Source: Cyprinodon diabolis (Eukaryota > Chordata > Actinopteri > Cyprinodontiformes > Cyprinodontidae). From it: DNA of 64,000 bases. The stretch lies in assembly GCA_030533445.1 (NCBI GenBank), contig CM060080.1, forward strand, positions 22,769,377 through 22,833,376, written 5' to 3'. The notes below the pieces were generated by a model, which worked only from the letters and a program-made list of their open reading frames with translations, was not told the DNA's origin and did not search any database. How positions within the stretch are numbered: the first letter of the stretch is position 1; every line of letters begins with the position of its first letter. Made by a program: the position numbers and the translations under genes. This document shows positions 47,595 to 59,527 of this stretch, in pieces.

Positions 47595-47960
47595 TGAACT
47601 TTTTAATATTTTTATCACATTACAGTCAAAAACTTAAGTTATTAACTTATTTTTATGGAGGATTAAAATACCAACACAAAAAAGTGAAGCAAAAGGAAGA
47701 TTGACTTCGTGTTTTTTTTGGTTTTGTTTTTTTTACATTTAGGAATCTTAAAAGTGTGAAGTGAATCTACATTGTCTTCCTTTCTTTGAAGAACAGCTGA
47801 AGCTCAGTCAGTTTAGATTGGATGGACTCTATAAGCATCACTTTCTGATGTTTTTGAAGTCTTGTCGCAATTTTTCTATTAGATTTAGATTTGGACTTTG
47901 GATTTTGGATAAACTGTAGCAGATATAAATGTAACATCTTCAGTTTTTAAGGACATGAAG
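47595..47960 (-). mobile_element. Decayed Tc1-type transposase C-terminus, minus strand
   Basis: On the minus strand, QSPNLNLIEKLRQDFKNIRK (about 47838-47895) corresponds to [15 protein letters not shown] in the intact transposase, so the catalytic glutamate region can be recognised. Stops follow. The left part (CACATTACAGTCAAAAACTT, ACCAACACAAAAAAGTGAAG) matches the end sequences of a related non-autonomous Tc1 type. Confidence 0.55.
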
Positions 47961-49179
47961 GATTTGTTAGCAGACAGACAGTTAAACTCAGCTTGAAGGT
48001 AAAAGCATGACCACTTAGAAATGCCGCAATAATAGTGCATTTTTATGATTACTTCAATCCTTTTGCCTTCCTTTTTTTATTGTTGTTTTAGTTAGTTGTT
48101 ATATGACAAATAGATGAATTAATAACTGAAGCTCTTTCCAGTTTTCGGTGCCTCCAGATGAGGGTAACTTTCAGCTGTGAATGAGGTGAGGCTGAACCTC
48201 CTCAGTCGGAAGTCTCTGCTGCTCCTCCTCCTTCCCAGCTGATCAATATTTCTTCTTATTGATGCTGCAGCTCTGATGTGAAGATGTCTAAGTGGTTGAG
48301 GCTCAGAGAGGAAGTGAGGTGACAAACAAGGAAGACCGATGAAGAGAAGCTGAGTCTTTTCTCTATGTTTGGCTGCCTTAAAAACCTCGACACCCCTTTT
48401 CTTTTCCCCAAAGCCGACCGCTCTTCTAATGATTAAATTCTGCTCTACCTCTGGAGAAGTGAAGCTGCCTGGGATTGATCCTCACCCAAGAGGGGTGGAG
48501 TAATGCCCATCTGAACTGTGCTCAGAGCCCGTTTCTTCTGCCCCTGAGCTTTAACAGTGTGAAAACAGTTCTGCATGATTAATCTTCATGTTTTATTTAC
48601 TGCTTTGGTTTGGTTCTGTTTTCTTTTCATGCTTTATAGAAAATACTAACATGAAAACACTTTTGAGCTTTTGAGCTCCTCCCTCGGATCCAATCTGTGT
48701 TGATGTTTTATTATAATTGGATTGGTTAATTGACTTTATCACTAGAGAATGCACCGATCGGGTTGTTTTTGCAGCCAGTACAGGTCTCCAATTTTCTTTA
48801 GTATCAGATTGTATTGCTTCCCAGTTCTTTTCACCATTTTCCATGTGCTGCAGGTTCTTTATAAGAGACAGCTTTTTTAAATCAATTTCTTGTGTCATGT
48901 CATCAGATGTTTATTAAACTAACTGAAATGAATAAATACTGCTGGTTTACAAATATACTGAGCAGAAAGTATTTTAAAAAATTGATCTTTGCTAGTATTT
49001 ACCCTGCAAACAAAAGACCTGAGCTAAAACCATAAGGGGAAGGTTACTTTCAATGAAAAACATATGTTTTTAATTTGTGAATCTTCTTCATTAAATATGA
49101 AGAAGTTGAAGTTTTCAATTTGTTCATTGTTGTCAGCTCATACATTAATGTGGCATCAGAGGCTTCATCTGTAAGAATA

Positions 49180-49490
49180 AGAGTTTGAAATATGTGACTT
49201 GTTCTTCTAAATTATTGATTGGTTGTTGTAACCTTGCGATTTCTACTTGAAATTTTTGACTCATACGCCTAAATTAATGATTCTTACTTGTAAATTTGCG
49301 ATTCCTGCATATTAAAATAATTTGTAGGCGTAAGTTTGTGATTTATACTCATTTCATTTTTCATTTATCCTTTATAAATGTAATTTTTTTGTGTAAATAT
49401 ATGATTCTTACTTGTAACAGTGGTGTTTGTACTCATAAACCTAATACGTTAGCGTAAATTTGTGATTTGAACCTGTATTTTTCAGGAGCT
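49180..49490 (+). repeat. Degenerate 21 bp minisatellite
   Basis: Successive units near 49221, 49242, 49263 and 49284 are each 21 bases and follow the pattern xxTACTTGTAAATTTGCGATTC. Later, more diverged units recur to about 49490 (for example GATTCTTACTTGTAA at 49413). Confidence 0.65.
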
Positions 49491-50561
49491 GTAACATGTA
49501 TTCATAATTTTTACACTTATAGTCTCACAGAAGAAAAATCAGATGTTGCATGTACAAGCTAAAAAATAAAAATTCAAAACTTTCTCGCTTTTAACTTATA
49601 TTTACAAATCCAGACACCTATGCATACTCTTCTTTTGGGCGTTATTTTACCACATAAAACCAGTTCTCTGCCCATTTGATTGTTGTCTCTCTATCCCGCA
49701 ATGTTTGCTAAAAAAAAAGATCTTGTTTTATCAAAAGACGGCTTTAATGACCCACTCGTCTTACAGGGAAGGATCATCCGTCTCAGTGTAATGCTATCTT
49801 TCATACTGCAACACTTGGGTTCTCTTCATTGTCTTTCTCTAAACTACCTGCATGTTTAGTCAATCGGAGCTGTTATCGTCTCCCAGTTTCTCCTCACATG
49901 GCTGAAAGGCAACTTGCCCAAACAGATCACAGATCTGACAACAGACGTCTCTGAAATCAAGACAAGGTCAGCTATGATGTGAAAAAAGAGAGTTACAACG
50001 ATTTTGTTTTTCTTATTAATTCTATACGTTTCTGTGCTTTCCAAAGCTGTCCTTTAATGAGCACCTGGAGAGTGCAGATGTCATTGCACTAGATGAACAA
50101 ACCCCAACAGCGTATAGGCGTCCCTGTGTTTAATAAGCTGAGGATGGGCTTAGAGAGGAGGAGAGCTCCCTCCTGTAAGTGTAGAGGATATGAAAGGCTG
50201 CTGGGAGCATGAAATGTGCGGTTTTTAGATTAAGACCAAGTGTGTGTTTGTGTGAAGTGGTCCAAGTGTTTTTTTCTGTGCAGAAAGCTGATAAGGTGCA
50301 ACCAAAGTCTAACAGTTTATGCTGAGCTAGGAATCTGTCACGGGTCCTCCAAAGAGAATTAAAAATGCTGCTGTTAGGAGGAAAGACAACACAACCTTAT
50401 CCTGAGCTGTTTGGGTGCAAAGAGCACACCTGTGTGTGTGCTCATCTAAAATCCTTGCTTAAATGAGTCCTTATGAAGCTTTATACATTTTATTTTTCTG
50501 CAGGTTTTTTTGGCATGGGACATGCTCAGAAATGCTTTCTGTAAAAATGCTAAAGTATTTC

Positions 50562-50662
50562 CACTAGCTTACAAAAGTATTTAAGCCCCTTTAACTTCCC
50601 TTAAACTGAAAATGTTATAAGCTTTAGTTAATTAAAACATTTTTTTATGTAAAAGACCAATT
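50562..50662 (+). mobile_element. Tc1-type non-autonomous element end
   Basis: ACTAGCTTACAAAAGTATTT, AAGCCCCTTT, AACTTCCC and TTTTATGTAAAAGACCAA look like the terminal repeat of an old Tc1-type element. The copy is cut at 50662, where LINE sequence starts. Confidence 0.4.
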
Positions 50663-51420
50663 GAATTCAGCTTATTTATATAGCACCAATTCACAAAACA
50701 TGCCATCTCAAGACAGTTTACTCAGAGAATTGAATAAGATCACCCAGTTAGATTGGTAAAAAGTTTTCTACCTAAGGAAAACCAAATAATTGCATTGAGT
50801 CATTGACTTTGCAGGATTCAATTGTCCTGCATGAGCATGTGATGACAGTAGATATTTGCTTGTATTGTACAAACCCTCACACCGACCATTGATGCATTGA
50901 CAGTGGAGAGAGAAAAAAATGCCTTTTAACAGGAACAAACCTCCAGCAGAACCAGGCTCAGTGTGAGCAGCCATCTGCAGAGGTGGACTGGGGAGTCTAA
51001 GGAGACAGTAGCAGAGATACAGTACAAGAGAAATATATAAACACTGATTCATAAATAGTTTCTATGCTAGCAAAGGTAACAATAAAGTAGCTCCGTAGAT
51101 CGTCTTGGAAAGTAACAGTTAAGGAGGTGCCTCCGGCAGTATAAGCCTATAGCAGCATGATTAAAGCAATAGTTACCAGAGCCCATCTGACTATAAGCTT
51201 TATCAAAAAGTAACATTTTAAGGATAGTCTTGAAAGTACTCAGGGTTTCTGCCTCACTGACTAAAACTGATAGTTGGTTCCACAGGAGAGAAGCCTGATA
51301 ACTAAAGGATCTGCCTCCAATTCTACTTTAAGAAATTCTAGGAACCACCAGGAACATAAGGATTAATAAGATCTGTGATAAGAGGGGAGCTTGGTTCTTG
51401 TGTGCATTATTGCTCAGCCC
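50663..51420 (-). mobile_element. LINE family A 3' end, minus strand, ORF2 end plus full 3' UTR
   Basis: This is the longest family A copy here. On the minus strand the right part encodes VVPRIS, SRIGGRSFSYQASLLWNQLS and TLSTFKTILKMLLFDKAYS, parallel to the plus-strand copy at 3286-3560. The left part is the 3' UTR, including GAGCCTGGTTCTGCTGGAGG in antisense near 50945 and ending with the TTTATATAGCACCAATTCAC end also found at 18317 and 63461. The start of ORF2 and everything upstream is missing, as usual for 5'-truncated LINE copies. Confidence 0.78.
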
Positions 51421-52277
51421 GTCTGAGTCAATACTGAAACTATAATCTAAAAGAAAAAAAATCGATGTTTGGAACACTTTGATCCTTTCCTTGTCAGAAA
51501 CTCTTCAAAAGTGCAGTAAAGGAAAATGGGAACAAACCATCTGAAACTAAATGAAATAACCGGCTGATTATGCTGTATAACATCTCACTGTTAGGCCATA
51601 ATTTGAGGAACATCAACGTGTATCAAGGGAGAAACACATCAATTGAATTACCTTACCTGTCCAGAGTGCAAGGTATAAACTATTTCCCCGCTGCACAGAT
51701 GTAGACTCTCGTTTTCTCCTGGCTATTACTTCTTTTTCTTTTCTTTCTTGTCGCTCACATGACAAAGAGGACTAGGCTGGGTTCATAACTCCTTATGTAT
51801 CTACAAACTACCAGTTCTAAGTTGTCGTCTAATAATTTTGCAGGATATGTATCTATTAAAGCAGTACTTGTTTCTTTTTCTTTTTGCTCATAAAAATCCC
51901 AGTTTTTTTACACATTGTCCCTTTAAAGCAAGTTGAATAAGAACAGATTATTTTACATAAACTGAAGAATTTCTGTAGCACCAGTTGGAAGCTTAAATTA
52001 GAAAGATGCTTAGCTTGAGATAAACCAAACTGAGAACCTCTAGCCTGAAGCAATCTAAGTATGGGGAGATGGGCTAAGGTTAGAGATACCGGTGGTATAA
52101 GTGTATGTACCTTACATGGGCTTTGCTCTGCTGTTTTTGGGCACTTCACTCAGAGCTTTCAGTACATTCCAGCCTCTCCCAGCTTATGCAAACAGCGGGC
52201 AGAGCTCTTCATCATCTCACTCTGTACCTGCTGTGTCTCTGCCTCCCCCCTGCTACTCACCCTTAACTCACACTCAG

Positions 52278-52380
52278 CTCTATACTTGGGTATTCCTGCT
52301 GGAGGAGCAGTACATTTGCATCAATCAGCTGCCAGACCACGCAGAGGAATTTCCCATGCAGTGCGCCCTGCGAATGGAAA
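52278..52380 (+). other. Candidate alternative 5' coding exon
   Basis: A CT-rich stretch ending CACACTCAG (acceptor) precedes 103 bases that are open in one frame, and GAAA / GTGAGC forms a good donor at 52381. The frame reads LYTWVFLLEEQYICINQLPD followed by a short acidic, cysteine-containing part. It ends in phase 1. The exon at 52765 can be joined in that phase, and the combined frame has no stop. No homologous protein was recognised, so it may be chance. Confidence 0.3.
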
Positions 52381-52764
52381 GTGAGCCTTGTGAAAGTTTC
52401 TTTGGCTCTGAAAGTACACAGATCTGCTCTATTCCAATAATTTTGTTTAAAAAATGATTTAACAATCTTTTATAGTAGGTTTGAGATTTTGGAAACAGCT
52501 TTTTTCTGAGCAGGGTCTCTGTTAACTCACCTTATAAGTCAGGTGTAGTGAGAGTGTCTCTGAGCAAAACAGAAGAGAGGGATTTCCACCCTAATCTTTA
52601 AATCTGTTCGGAATGTCATGTCAAAATATTCGATTATGTTCACAGAGCCCACGGCGTTACTGCGTTTTGGTTCAGGTTGATTTCTCACCCAGTGAACTCT
52701 CAGAAGATTGCATAACTTGTTCTCTCCAAATTATTTTCTGACTTCATGTTTGTTTTTTTTAAAG

Positions 52765-52995
52765 GTCGGAGAAGAGGAGTTGTTGGACCCCTCTTTGCCT
52801 TTTTTGCGGCATCTTTGGCCGCCCGGACAGCATGCAGATGGTGGAGGATGGTGCCTGAGTTGGAGTCGGCCCTTGCGGATCTGCGTCGGACCTCTCCGTC
52901 CAGAGGAATGACGGCTCTGTGGTGCTCATTCTGGCTTTCCCTCCTGCTGCCTCTCAGTGTCTCAGCGGTTAGACTTCCCACTGCTCAGCCCACAG
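52765..52995 (+). CDS. Signal-peptide exon of an unidentified secreted or membrane protein (partial gene)
   Basis: The exon starts after a T-rich tract and AAAG (acceptor at 52763-52764) and ends CCCACAG / GTAGGA (donor at 52996). The likely start codon is 52908-52910 (GAGGAATGA, purine at -3). It gives 29 residues plus one base. The start, MTALWCSFWLSLLLPLSVS, is a hydrophobic signal peptide with a plausible cleavage after SVSA. VRLPTAQPT follows. The phase-1 donor is the usual one after signal-peptide exons of receptors with extracellular modules. An in-frame ATG at 52848 could add 20 residues, and a nine-codon upstream frame (52832-52858) precedes the start. The following exons are not in the window, so the protein cannot be named. 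A faint likeness to the MTLLWC start of IL1RAP is too short to trust. Confidence 0.6.
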
Positions 52996-53036
52996 GTAGG
53001 AAATCCTCTTTCTCCCATGTATGTTATTATTATAGC

Positions 53037-53356
53037 TAGGGCTACAACTAACAATTATTTTGGTAATCTATTTATTTGTCAGTTATTTTTCAATTAATCA
53101 ATTAATAATAATAAACCAGGTGAAGCTAAAACTATAAAAGGAGTTGTGGATAGAGCTTATTTACTTATTAAAGGATTCTCACCCTAAATGCAAAATTTAT
53201 ATATACATTTGTACAATTTCAGTATAAATACAGCTCTAAGTAGGTTTATCTTTTACCTAAAGGAGTTTTTTATTCACTGTTTTGTTATTAAGTAGGTTCA
53301 CAACTATTTCTTTTATTGATTAATCATTATTAATCCGATCAATTGTTTCAACCTAG
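53037..53356 (+). mobile_element. hAT-like MITE in intron 2
   Basis: It starts TAGGGCTACAACTAACAATT and ends AATTGTTTCAACCTA, imperfect inverse ends. The first 80 bases align with 24838-24925. Subterminal ATTAATCAATTAATAATAA-type sequence is present on both sides. The 8 bp flanks (ATTATAGC and GTTAAAGC) match at only part of their positions, so the target duplication is uncertain. Confidence 0.55.
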
Positions 53357-53699
53357 TTAAAGCGGTTCAACTACTTTAGATAGAACAGAAAAGAACTGAA
53401 AAAAGATAAATCAACATCTTAGTCTCTGTTTGTGCTTTATATGGTTTATCTATTTTCATAATGGCAAACAGTGATTTGATAAAGTGTTTATATCTCTTCT
53501 TTTTCACATTGTATTGCAAAGATTGAACTAATCCACAGTTTAGCTGGAACAGAACAGATATTACTAGGGCTAATCTTCCCTTTAAAAGGAACATATTTCC
53601 AAAAGAAAGCCAAAAGAAGTTCAGGTTTGCCGTCAGCTATGGGGGGAGTAAAACAAACTCGTCTGGCTAAAGTCACGTGATAAAAACAGAAATTCTTTT

Positions 53700-54010
53700 G
53701 CCATCATGTAGGGATACGTTTCCCACCTCTGACCTGAAGACACAATCCAAACTATGAAACATGGTGGTGGCAGCATAATGCTGCCGATATGAAGCCCTTT
53801 TGGTAAATCGATTTCAGATGTAAATTCAGTTAAGAATCTTTAGTAAGTAATTTCCTTTTCTCAGACTTTCCATCCGGTGTTAAAGAGTTGGAGCTATTTA
53901 GAAAATCGCTACAGCAACAACAAACTCTACATTCCTTATGATACATTGTTGAAGAGCTTTAAAGTTACAAAGTGGGGGTAAATATAAAAATGTGTTAGAA
54001 CTTTTGAGAG
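53700..54010 (+). mobile_element. Decayed Tc1-type transposase remnant, plus strand
   Basis: TIQTMKHGGGSIML (about 53745-53786) corresponds to [15 protein letters not shown] of the intact transposase at 20498-21509. The surrounding frame is destroyed. The right end, GTAAATATAAAAATGTGTTAG, may be untranslated element sequence. Confidence 0.45.
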
Positions 54011-57000
54011 AAATTATATGATCTCTTGTGGTTTTGCACGTTTAAAACTCAGCAGCAGCGTTTAGTGTGTTTCAAACAATGGATCTTCTTCATTTGCGTC
54101 GTTTTCCATGCATATGACATCCCACTTCAAATAAAAGAAGTGTTTTTTAAGTCATTTATTGTTTATGTAAATGTGCTCTTTTTGATTTTTTCCCCTCTTT
54201 TTTTACAAGGAGGATTTAATTGGACTGTTCTTGGTTTGTTGAGCTTAGTGTGGTTTTTCCTCTCTTTGTTCTTGAGGCGGAGACATGCCCACAGATCAAT
54301 CCAAAGTAGAAGTCAACTGTGTTTTCTTTAATCTCGCCATATTGCGCAAAAACAAAACAAAAAGGCACAAACAAAGCACAGTAATCTTTTCTTCTAAAGC
54401 ATTAGTCAGGAGTTGACTTTTTTTCTCCTCCCTCTTTTTTCCTCTTTAAGTCAAAAGCCGTTTGAAACGATCCTTTGACACCCTTTTCATGCTGCAGTTG
54501 GATTAAGAAAGATGAGGAGCTGTGTGTTTTCTGGAGAGGATCCAGATGTGTTGTGCAAGAAATGTTTTTTTTCCCACTCGTTCATATGAGTGTAAGAACA
54601 TGTTGGGGCTATCTGTTAGATATCGCAGCTCACAGGAGGGATTTGGACTGCAGATCGAATGCTTTTTTAATATGCATGATTACTTAGTAAAAAATGTCTT
54701 CAATGTGATGTCATCTTAGGAATTAAAGGCTGAGCAGACTGAAACAGCTGCCCTCTCTCATGCTGTACGCCAGTGATGCAATAGAAGCTGTTGTGGTTCT
54801 GTGCATCTTGGCGCCCTCATGGCGTATCACTTTTTGCCTCAGAATCTGAGGCAATTTTTTGTTTTTGCCTTTTTTTAAAACAGCTTGATACACTTGCAGA
54901 AATGCAGCAGACACACATGCCTCAGAGGAGCAGACAGTTTCACGCCGCTGCTGGTTCTAAGCATGATTATGACAGTTCAATTGATGTGAAATGGATGGCA
55001 GCATGTTCTCTGATGAAAAGACAGGGCTTTATCTCACTGTCCTCAGTGTCTGCATTGTTAGTTGCTTCTACCTTCCTGGAAATGATGGATTAAGATCAAA
55101 TCAAGCCAAATGGGCAGATTTATACAAGTCTTTTGCAAAATGCTTCATTGAAGCAAGTATATATGACGCTTGTTTCTGTTTGTCTCAAAGAAACAACTTT
55201 CGATTTTTAGAGATTAAACTGGAGAAATAAACAACTTATTAAATGATGGTGCACAGAATTATGTAGTCAGGTCAACATTTTCTAAGGTTTGCAAGGCCAT
55301 AATCACAGACTGAAGAGCGTAATCCCCTCAGCATGATGCTGCCACCCTAACTCACCATCTGCATTAAATTACACATAGAAAAGGCTGGGCGATTATATTT
55401 ATATAAACAATATGAAAGCCTCAGAAAAAGCTGACAGGCAATACCCCCAACAGATGTCTGTGCAAACTTATTGAAATCGTTTTGAAAGGTCTATGTGACT
55501 CTTTCAATATAACATCGTAAAAAGAATTGTCAGGAAAAAAACATATATAACTATTTATATTTGGAGCAACAAATTTAACAGATTAAATGAACATATAACC
55601 AGGTTTATTATCTCTCCCTGCACATAATTCAGTCCACAGCTTTTTGCCTCTGTCCCAGTTTCTCTTTTATTGCCACCTTTTTTTTTTTTTTTTTTGGTGA
55701 TTTACCGTTTTTTTTTCGTCCAAGAAGACAAACGCACCTAAACCTGAAAGTCTATGTTCACAAATCAGTTAAAGAATTTGCAAAAAATCTCTTAACTAGG
55801 TTTGAAAGTACAAAGTAAACGTCCCCATTATATTCTGAAACATCAAATTTTTAATAAACCCTTATGATCCTTGATAAACACTGGAGGCTTTTTTTAAACA
55901 ATCTTGTTAGGTTTTCTCCCTCTTTCTTCTTCACTGATGCCACAGCTCCTATGTCATAATTCTGCTAGAAGTGCACATGCATAATATACATGCGTAAATG
56001 CACATATGTAAACTACTCTTAACTCACATTTTGAATGTTTTATGCAGTCAGATATAATAACTTGAGGCCCTCCAATATACCATTACCATGAGTTCCTGGT
56101 CCTTATCTGCTCTCCTGCTTTTTATACTCCTATAGATTCGCTCCTACTAACGTGTGGATCTTAATGTGAATCTGAATTGTCTATAAATAGCTATGTGTAG
56201 GAGAGAAACAGGACTAAGCACTGAAAAACAGGCTCAACTCCGTCATCTATATGTAAATGGTGTTATTGCTAGCAGCAGCCCATCTGATGTGTCCGTGCTC
56301 AGATTGAAGGGTGCCAACGTTTGCCAGTATAAAACACCAAATGCTTCACTCTGTTTGGCAACTTTTATGATTCTCTTACAGTAGGCTCAGGAACCAGGAA
56401 GTAGATAAGAGCTTCATGCACAAAAGTCGTTCGGCTCTGTACCTTCAGGTTTTAGAAGGGAAAAACTTGTCTTGATGGCCGATTGTTCATAGGAAATATT
56501 TGTTTCCAATCTGAGTGTTTGATGAGAATTTGTAAATTTTTCTCTAAATTTTTTACGTATTGGTTCTTTAACCTCATCTTCTATGAATCATCGATATTTG
56601 GTATTGCTCCATTTTTCTGCGTGTCCCCACCTAGTAGGTATGTCCGGCTTGTCCCCCCTGCTGCTTTCTGGGCTCCAGCAGAGTTCCCGTGTCCACAGAT
56701 GGATGAGCTGTGGGGGTAAAATGACTGTCATTTAGTGGCAGATGGCATGATTTCCCCTCAGAGAGGTGAAGTTTTTCCTTAGGTTGGCGCTTTCAGTTTG
56801 TGATTTTGTGGGTGTGAAGAGGTGGATGGAGGTTTGATATATCTATGTGTCAGAAACTGATCAAAAGGTGCAGAGGACAGAAATTTCCCTAAAAGCTTGA
56901 AATAGCCCGAAAGCTGCACTGCTTTCATTTTTGTTTTTTTTTGTTTTTTGTTTTTTTACATTTTTGACCACAGACAGTGGTAATTTCTCTTTTTAATTTG

Positions 57001-59527
57001 TTTTTTTTCTTTGCTGGTAATAGTATCCCTCCTAGAGGTGAAACAGCTATTTCTGCTTAAAAGAAATATAATAGTTGCTTTTCGCTTATGGAACATTTTC
57101 AATAAAAAAAAACCTGTAATTATTTCGAGGGAGGGTTTATTGCACCGAAGGCCCTGAAAGCATGTAATTTTATGTATAAAAAAACTCACCCAAAGAACAA
57201 AACTGCCCATTAAAAAATAATCATAAAATGAGCTTTAAAAAGAGTCATTTCCAGACCTATTCCCTGTGTGCTTTAGTATAGCGAGGCGGTTCTGTGGTCT
57301 GTCTGTGAGGGAGTGTGACGTGCAGTCCCACATTTCCATTAACTCTGCACGGTTGTTTATTTGTCCAAAGGATGGTGGTATTCCTGAATGTTGGAAGAGA
57401 GGGGAAAATGCATTTTGGAAAGCCCGGTTAGCTGATGTCAGAGAGCAGTGATGAAGGACAGAGGCTGTATGTATGTGTGGCTCATTCTTCCACCTTTATT
57501 CACTGACCACACAAACACACACAGCCACACACACCTCCTGCTGGTGGCCTTTTATGTGACATTTTATAACTCTGTGACCACAAACCATGATGTATTCCAT
57601 TAGTATTTTTGTGACAGACGTATACTTAGCCTGCAATGCTAAAGGATGAGGAGAAGGAAATAAAAAAACACCTTCTGCTGCAGATAGATTTGGGGAATTC
57701 TTTAGGTCAGCCGTCCCACCCATCTCCCATCTTTTGATGCTTTTAACAGATTTTATTTCAAAATTCACCTGTTTCCAGCTCCATCTGTCTTTTTTCCCAA
57801 CAGCATGAAACACTATGAAGAAGCAATTGCTTTCTCTTTCATGGAGCTACAAGGATCTGGCAACACCTGAGCTCCATCTCATTCGACTTTAGCCTACTTT
57901 TCCTATCAGTGTACAATCCTTTCTAGCGCCAACCAAAAGTAAACTTTTATATATTTTGGACCCACCAAATTCTACAATACCATTATTTTATAATATATAT
58001 GAATTTTTCAACTTTTATTCTGAACCACTCTAGATGTTTTTTAGATGTAGTTTTGTTTAAAAAAAAAAATTTTTTTTCAAACCACATCTATTCGTTTTGG
58101 CATTTTTTTTTTTTCGAAATTCCAACGTTTTTTAGAGTAAAATAAGTGTAACAAGTTTAACCATATTCAGAACAACAATTTCCTCTTTAAAAAAACTGTG
58201 GAAGCCTTTTTTATTCAGGCAGCTGACCAACAGTGTGCAGCAGCAAATGGAGGAGGGGCTACTACTGTATTTTTTCTCATTTAGGTGATATCTCGCTACT
58301 TTTTGCTTTATTGAATTCATTTTGCCTTTCTGTTTACATGTTGAATGGATTTATTTCCAAAATATCATCATCCATGTATAAATTATGAAGTAACCTACAT
58401 CAATGCCCTGAAATCATCCTATTATGTGCTTCATGTGTGGGCTAAACAGCCAGGAGAAATCCGGCTGTATATCAAAACTTGGCTCTAAATAGCTCCTACT
58501 CTTTAACAGAAAGATGTTAGCTTTTTAAGCCTCTGTATGATGTATACTTCCCTGGCAACGTTATCAGGAAATCTTTTGGCAATGCGTGGGAAAAATACAG
58601 GTCAAACAAGCTTTAGAGAAGGCTGATTTTTCAAACAATGGCAGCTTTGTGTTAACTATGTGATGCAAGTAATCAGGCTGACACTTAAGACACCTTTCAG
58701 TGAAGGTATTAAAAACTTAACAGTTCTCCTGTTTAGTACAGGACCACATCCTTATATATTTTCAGATAAATAAAAAAAATATAATTATGAAGAAAAGATA
58801 AGCTGAACAAACAGAAATGTACTGTTCCTGTGAAAGTTTTAATTTATCAAAGTAAGAGGAAATAACTATTCAAAGCATCCTGGCACTGTGAAAATGTCTC
58901 CACTCCATTGATACATCATCTCTTATGCTTCTGGCATTTATTTAACAACTGCCAGGAGGCATAATTCACAAAAAAAAAAACACATGAACCTTCCTAACAG
59001 TCACCAATCTTACATAATTAGAGCACATCAATAGCTCATGAAGAAGACAAAAAGAAAAACAAGAACTAAAGCAGGCCTGAAATACATCTGCTTAGGTTAA
59101 ATGAATGATTTAGAGATAAGGCAAAAAGGCCTCCATGGTATATTCCCAAAACAAAAACCACTGCTGAGTAAAAAAAAACAAAGGACAATCTCACATTTCA
59201 TAAAAACTCCCTAATTAAAATCTCCATAATACTCCCAAACCTTTAGAAAAAAATCTGTCAAATAAAGAGATGAAACAGCGTTTAATACAGTCAATGTGCT
59301 CTGACAGTTGAGCAATATGCTCAAAAAATTATTAATGTTATATTTAAACTTTGTATTAGCTAAGGTGAGATTAGCTTCACTGTTTATACTGAGGAAATGG
59401 AGGTTGGAATGAATTCTTACTTAAAGCTGAACACAGACATTTATATTTCTAACCAGCGTGCTGCTACTGTTAATAAAAGAGCTGCATGGTTGGTCTGAGC
59501 CAGAATTCTGCTTTTGAAGAGAAATGT
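54011..59527. other. Probable intron 2, no recognised exon
   Basis: AT-rich with simple T, A and CA runs. A short reverse Tc1 remnant (CAGCATGATGCTGCCACCC, 55336-55354, antisense of GGGSIML) is present. No exon with both good borders and protein features was found. Confidence 0.4.

Larger units (their letters stand above)
44941..52764 (+). other. Probable intron 1 of the plus-strand gene
   Basis: About 7.8 kb between the donor at 44941 and the acceptor at 52763-52764. It holds repeats listed separately and a GC-rich patch at 45575-45655 with a TGACGTC (CRE-like) site. Large first introns of this kind are usual for vertebrate receptor genes. The pairing of the two exons is inferred. Confidence 0.4.

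Noticed and set aside
52746..53039. Reading the whole 97-codon frame across the signal-peptide exon as one uninterrupted gene
   Set aside because: Good acceptor and donor sites sit inside it, so intron sequence on both sides would be wrongly included.
55385..55540. GGCTGGGCGATTATATTTAT as a possible hAT end
   Set aside because: No matching opposite end or duplication could be found.
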